A DNA stretch of 7,596 nt from Bacteroidales bacterium. GTDB taxonomy: Bacteria > Bacteroidota > Bacteroidia > Bacteroidales > ML635J-15. A program made the translations under genes and the position numbers. The notes beneath the pieces were generated by a model. It was given only the letters and a program-made list of their open reading frames with translations. It searched no databases and was not told the DNA's origin. The stretch lies in assembly GCA_028701945.1 (NCBI GenBank), contig JAQVPT010000174.1, positions 1 through 7,596 of the forward strand, written 5' to 3'. Of this stretch, positions 4,844 through 7,596 are shown piece by piece; the stretch's first letter is position 1, and every line of letters begins with the position of its first letter.

Positions 4844-7596
4844 ATGAAAACTTTAATTTTAATTTTAATCTTGTCTGTGAGCCTTACAAAAGTTTTTGCA
4901 ATTGATGCTCCCGCTAATGTATCTCCTACGAATGGAGCCAATAATATTGCGGTTGCAATTAATCTGGATTGGACCACTGTAGGCGGGAATACAGGATATA
5001 TTTACCAAATTGACACTACTGCAACATTTGACTCGCCCTTATTTTTGGAAGGAGACGCTGCTGTAAATACCTCAAATGCAAATGTTAATAGCTTATATTT
5101 TGGACAAACTTATTACTGGCGTGCAGCGGTAAAAACTGCGACTGACACATCCAACTGGTCTGCGACTACAAGTTTTACAACACAATCTGCTATTTACAAC
5201 ACTAGTCCAGCAAATGAAAGCATAAACCAACCAATAAGTGTAAACATAGACTGGAGTTCCATAGGCGGCAATACAGGATATATATATCAACTTGACACAA
5301 TAATCACATTTGATTCTCCAGTTTATGATGAGGGCAATTCTGCAACAAACTATTCTAATATTAATGTATCAAGCTTATATTTTGGTGCTACATATTATTG
5401 GAGAGCCGCAGCGATAAACACAGTTGATACAAGTGAATGGAGTCCTATATGGAGTTTTACAACACTTAATAATTTGAATCTTGTCTCACCAGCCAACGAG
5501 GCTATAAACCAAAACGTTTATCTCGAACTTGATTGGACTGGGACAGTAGGGATTTATGCTTATCAAGTTGAGATTGATACCGTAAACACGTTTAATTCTA
5601 CTGGATTTCAATTAAATGAAACTACAAACAGTTATTTTTATCAATCGCAACTTTTATTTGGACAAGAATATTACTGGCGAGTTAGAGCCTGCCATATAAA
5701 CGACACGTCTAATTGGTCAGAAATAAGAAACTTTACAACTAAAGACACAATTTATCTTGTTTCGCCAGCGAATGGAGCGATAAATCAAAATGTATATCTT
5801 GAACTCGATTGGACAAATTTAACGGGATCCAACTCCTATCAAGTTGAGATTGATACAGTAAACACGTTTAATTCTACTGAATTTCAATTAAATGAAACTA
5901 CAAGTAGCTATTTTTATCAATCGCAGCTTTTATTTGGACAAAAATATTACTGGCGAGTTAGAGCATTTCACACAAATGACACCTCAAATTGGTCAGAAAT
6001 TAGAAATTTTACAACTAAAGATACTATTATTCTTGTTTCGCCAAGTGATGGTGCAATAAATCAAAATGTTTACTTGGAACTCGACTGGGCTACGTTAACG
6101 GGCTGTTCAGAATATGAGTGGGAAATTGACACAAGTGTAAACTTGAACTCTGGCTTAAACCAAAATGGCATTACAACAAACTCATATTTCTATGTTTCTA
6201 ATTTACATTACAATACAATTTACTTCTGGCGGGTCAGAGGCAGACATGCAGCCGATACGTCAGGATGGAGTGAAGTACGGACATTTACCACACACAACAG
6301 CATAAATCTGACATCACCATCAAATGGCTCAATTAATATTTCGATAGCACCATTATTAGATTATGGCAGCTCAGTAGGAAATTTAGGGTATTTTTGTGAG
6401 GTTGACACTTCGCAAAATTTCAATTCTGATATTTATCAATTATTTGAATCTAATGCTGGTGTATCACAAGTAAACGCATCTGGTTTATTATATGGTACAA
6501 CTTACTACTGGAGGGCTGCAACACGAAATGCAGTTGACACTTCGGGCTGGTCGAGTGTTTGGCACTTTACTACGGCCTACGAATTAACTAATGCTCCAAT
6601 TCTACTAAGTCCAGCAGACGAATCTGTAAACATATCATATACTACTACAAGCGTACAATGGAATGCAAGCACAGGAGCAGTTACATATCAATATCAATAT
6701 AGTACAGATGATAATTTCGAAACTGGAATCCATTCCTTTGTTACATCAATACTTTCTGGCACTTTTTCAGGATTGTATCCCCATACAACATATTATTGGC
6801 GAGGGAGAGGAGCAAATGCAAACGGTTACTCACCATGGTCGCAAATCTGGGAATTTCAAACAGAAAGTGCCAACCTCACTCCTCCTGTATTGGTTTCGCC
6901 AGTAAATAATGCAACTAATATTAATCCAGATAATATAATTATTGATTGGAATAGTGTATTTGGAGCATCAGGTTATATTTACGAAATTACTGAAGACCAA
7001 AACTTTGTTTCAGGTGTTGTAACTCAAACGATAACAGAAACCGAAAAAGAAATAATTGGACTCGCTAACGGCACTCAATATTTCTGGAGAGTAAAATCTA
7101 CCGATGGAGAGGCTGAATCAGATTGGTCGGGGGTATGGATTTTTACAACTGCAAATCTATCGCTTTCTGTTCCAATATTGACTTCTCCAGCCAATAACAG
7201 TATTGACTTAGACTTTAACTTAGTAACTATTGATTGGGAAAATGTTTCAGGAGCGTCTTCATATATATACGAATATTCAACAGATGAAACGTTTACCTCG
7301 AATATTATAACAGATATAGTATCAACATCAGTACTTGGAATTACTGGTTTACTGCCAGATACAGAATATTTTTGGAGAATTAAAGCTACTAATGGTGTAT
7401 TGGAAAGTGAATGGTCTGCAATTTGGTCGTTCAAAACTATAATTGATTACCTTGATGCTCCTACATTGACATCACCAGCAAACAATAGTGAAAACCTCAA
7501 TTTCGACCTAGTTATTCTTGATTGGGAAATTGTAATAAACGCTTCAGATTATGCTTTTGAGCTAAGTACGGATGGAAATTTTACAAGTATTGTTGA
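4844..7596 (+). CDS. Large secreted fibronectin-III-like repeat protein, 3' end outside the window
   Basis: The frame starts at the ATG at 4844 and stays open for all 917 complete codons to the window edge, so the C-terminus is missing. Residues 1-19 form a signal peptide (MKTLILILILSVSLTKVFA, cleavage likely before IDAP). The rest is nine full and one partial beta-sandwich repeats of 92-98 residues. Each begins SPANG/SPANN-like, has a DW near residue 15-20 and a central Y-x-(V/I/Y)-(E/Q)-(I/V/L)-D-T or similar, then YYWR(V/A) and a W-S-x3-FTT end, as in bacterial fibronectin type III domains. Only three Cys are present in the visible part. No enzyme domain or metal site is visible. It is probably an exported surface, adhesion or matrix protein. 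In this phylum such proteins often end in a type IX secretion sorting domain or carry a catalytic domain, and neither can be checked here. Its own promoter lies at 4778-4809. Confidence 0.88.
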   Translation, partial: MKTLILILILSVSLTKVFAIDAPANVSPTNGANNIAVAINLDWTTVGGNTGYIYQIDTTATFDSPLFLEGDAAVNTSNANVNSLYFGQTYYWRAAVKTATDTSNWSATTSFTTQSAIYNTSPANESINQPISVNIDWSSIGGNTGYIYQLDTIITFDSPVYDEGNSATNYSNINVSSLYFGATYYWRAAAINTVDTSEWSPIWSFTTLNNLNLVSPANEAINQNVYLELDWTGTVGIYAYQVEIDTVNTFNSTGFQLNETTNSYFYQSQLLFGQEYYWRVRACHINDTSNWSEIRNFTTKDTIYLVSPANGAINQNVYLELDWTNLTGSNSYQVEIDTVNTFNSTEFQLNETTSSYFYQSQLLFGQKYYWRVRAFHTNDTSNWSEIRNFTTKDTIILVSPSDGAINQNVYLELDWATLTGCSEYEWEIDTSVNLNSGLNQNGITTNSYFYVSNLHYNTIYFWRVRGRHAADTSGWSEVRTFTTHNSINLTSPSNGSINISIAPLLDYGSSVGNLGYFCEVDTSQNFNSDIYQLFESNAGVSQVNASGLLYGTTYYWRAATRNAVDTSGWSSVWHFTTAYELTNAPILLSPADESVNISYTTTSVQWNASTGAVTYQYQYSTDDNFETGIHSFVTSILSGTFSGLYPHTTYYWRGRGANANGYSPWSQIWEFQTESANLTPPVLVSPVNNATNINPDNIIIDWNSVFGASGYIYEITEDQNFVSGVVTQTITETEKEIIGLANGTQYFWRVKSTDGEAESDWSGVWIFTTANLSLSVPILTSPANNSIDLDFNLVTIDWENVSGASSYIYEYSTDETFTSNIITDIVSTSVLGITGLLPDTEYFWRIKATNGVLESEWSAIWSFKTIIDYLDAPTLTSPANNSENLNFDLVILDWEIVINASDYAFELSTDGNFTSIV
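4922..7596 (+). repeat. Tandem array of FN3-like repeats, nine full and one cut by the window edge
   Basis: Taking the Ser-Pro codon pair as the start of each unit, the repeats begin at 4922, 5204, 5486, 5762, 6038, 6314, 6608, 6896, 7184 and 7472. The periods are 282, 282, 276, 276, 276, 294, 288, 288 and 288 bp, all multiples of three. Units of equal length also resemble each other. Units 1-2 share GGNTGYIYQ, units 3-5 share AINQNVYLELDW, and units 8-10 share short NN-rich starts with a DW. This suggests growth by duplication of neighbouring units in separate blocks. Confidence 0.85.
5561..5966 (+). repeat. Near-identical DNA block shared by FN3 repeats 3 and 4
   Basis: Bases 5561-5690 and 5837-5966, exactly 276 bp apart, differ at about 8 of 130 positions by hand alignment. 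They encode the central and YYWRVRA part of repeats 3 and 4. The flanking DNA is less alike. Over the first 54 bases of the two units (5486 and 5762) there are about 12 differences although 17 of 18 residues are the same. Confidence 0.75.

Noticed and set aside
7075..7434. A 119-codon minus-strand open frame opposite the FN3 array
   Set aside because: It lies fully inside the strongly supported plus-strand frame. Its product has no recognisable features and follows from the codon bias of the repeats.
4922..7596. CRISPR-like or non-coding repeat array
   Set aside because: The period of 276-294 bp is always a multiple of three, the frame stays open throughout, and the units encode FN3-like domains.

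Overview
The window reads as part of a Bacteroidota chromosome. The evidence is a 286-residue primary sigma factor of the short type that lacks region 1.1, an A/T-rich sequence with no Shine-Dalgarno motifs before the genes, one good match to the Bacteroidota promoter (TTTG, 20 nt, TAnnTTTG), and an outer-membrane barrel whose N-terminal signature is common in Bacteroidales-like genomes. Base composition looks low in GC (by eye, not computed).

Left part (1-2700, plus strand): the 3' end of a gene for an Asn/Ser-rich low-complexity protein is followed after 18 bp by an OmpP1/FadL-like outer-membrane barrel gene. A clear intrinsic terminator (2657-2693) closes this likely two-gene unit. Middle part (2827-3716): rpoD stands alone, with its own terminator just after a run of three TAA codons. 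That terminator overlaps the stop codon of a convergent minus-strand gene (3715-4560) for a GT32-like, DXD-containing sugar transferase.

Right part (4778-7596, plus strand): after a 283-bp divergent spacer with a good Bacteroidota promoter, a very large secreted protein begins at 4844 and runs off the window with no stop. The visible 917 residues are a signal peptide plus nine full and one partial fibronectin-III-like repeats. The repeats fall into length classes of 94, 92, 98 and 96 residues. Repeats 3 and 4 share one nearly identical DNA block flanked by synonymously diverged sequence, which suggests local recombination.

No shared pathway links all the genes. Three products are probably cell-envelope or surface related (Ser-rich protein, barrel, FN3 protein), the sugar transferase could act on envelope polysaccharide, and RpoD is housekeeping. 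I found no RNA genes, CRISPR arrays, insertion sequences or defence system. The most interesting items are the mosaic FN3 array and the Ser-rich protein paired with the barrel.
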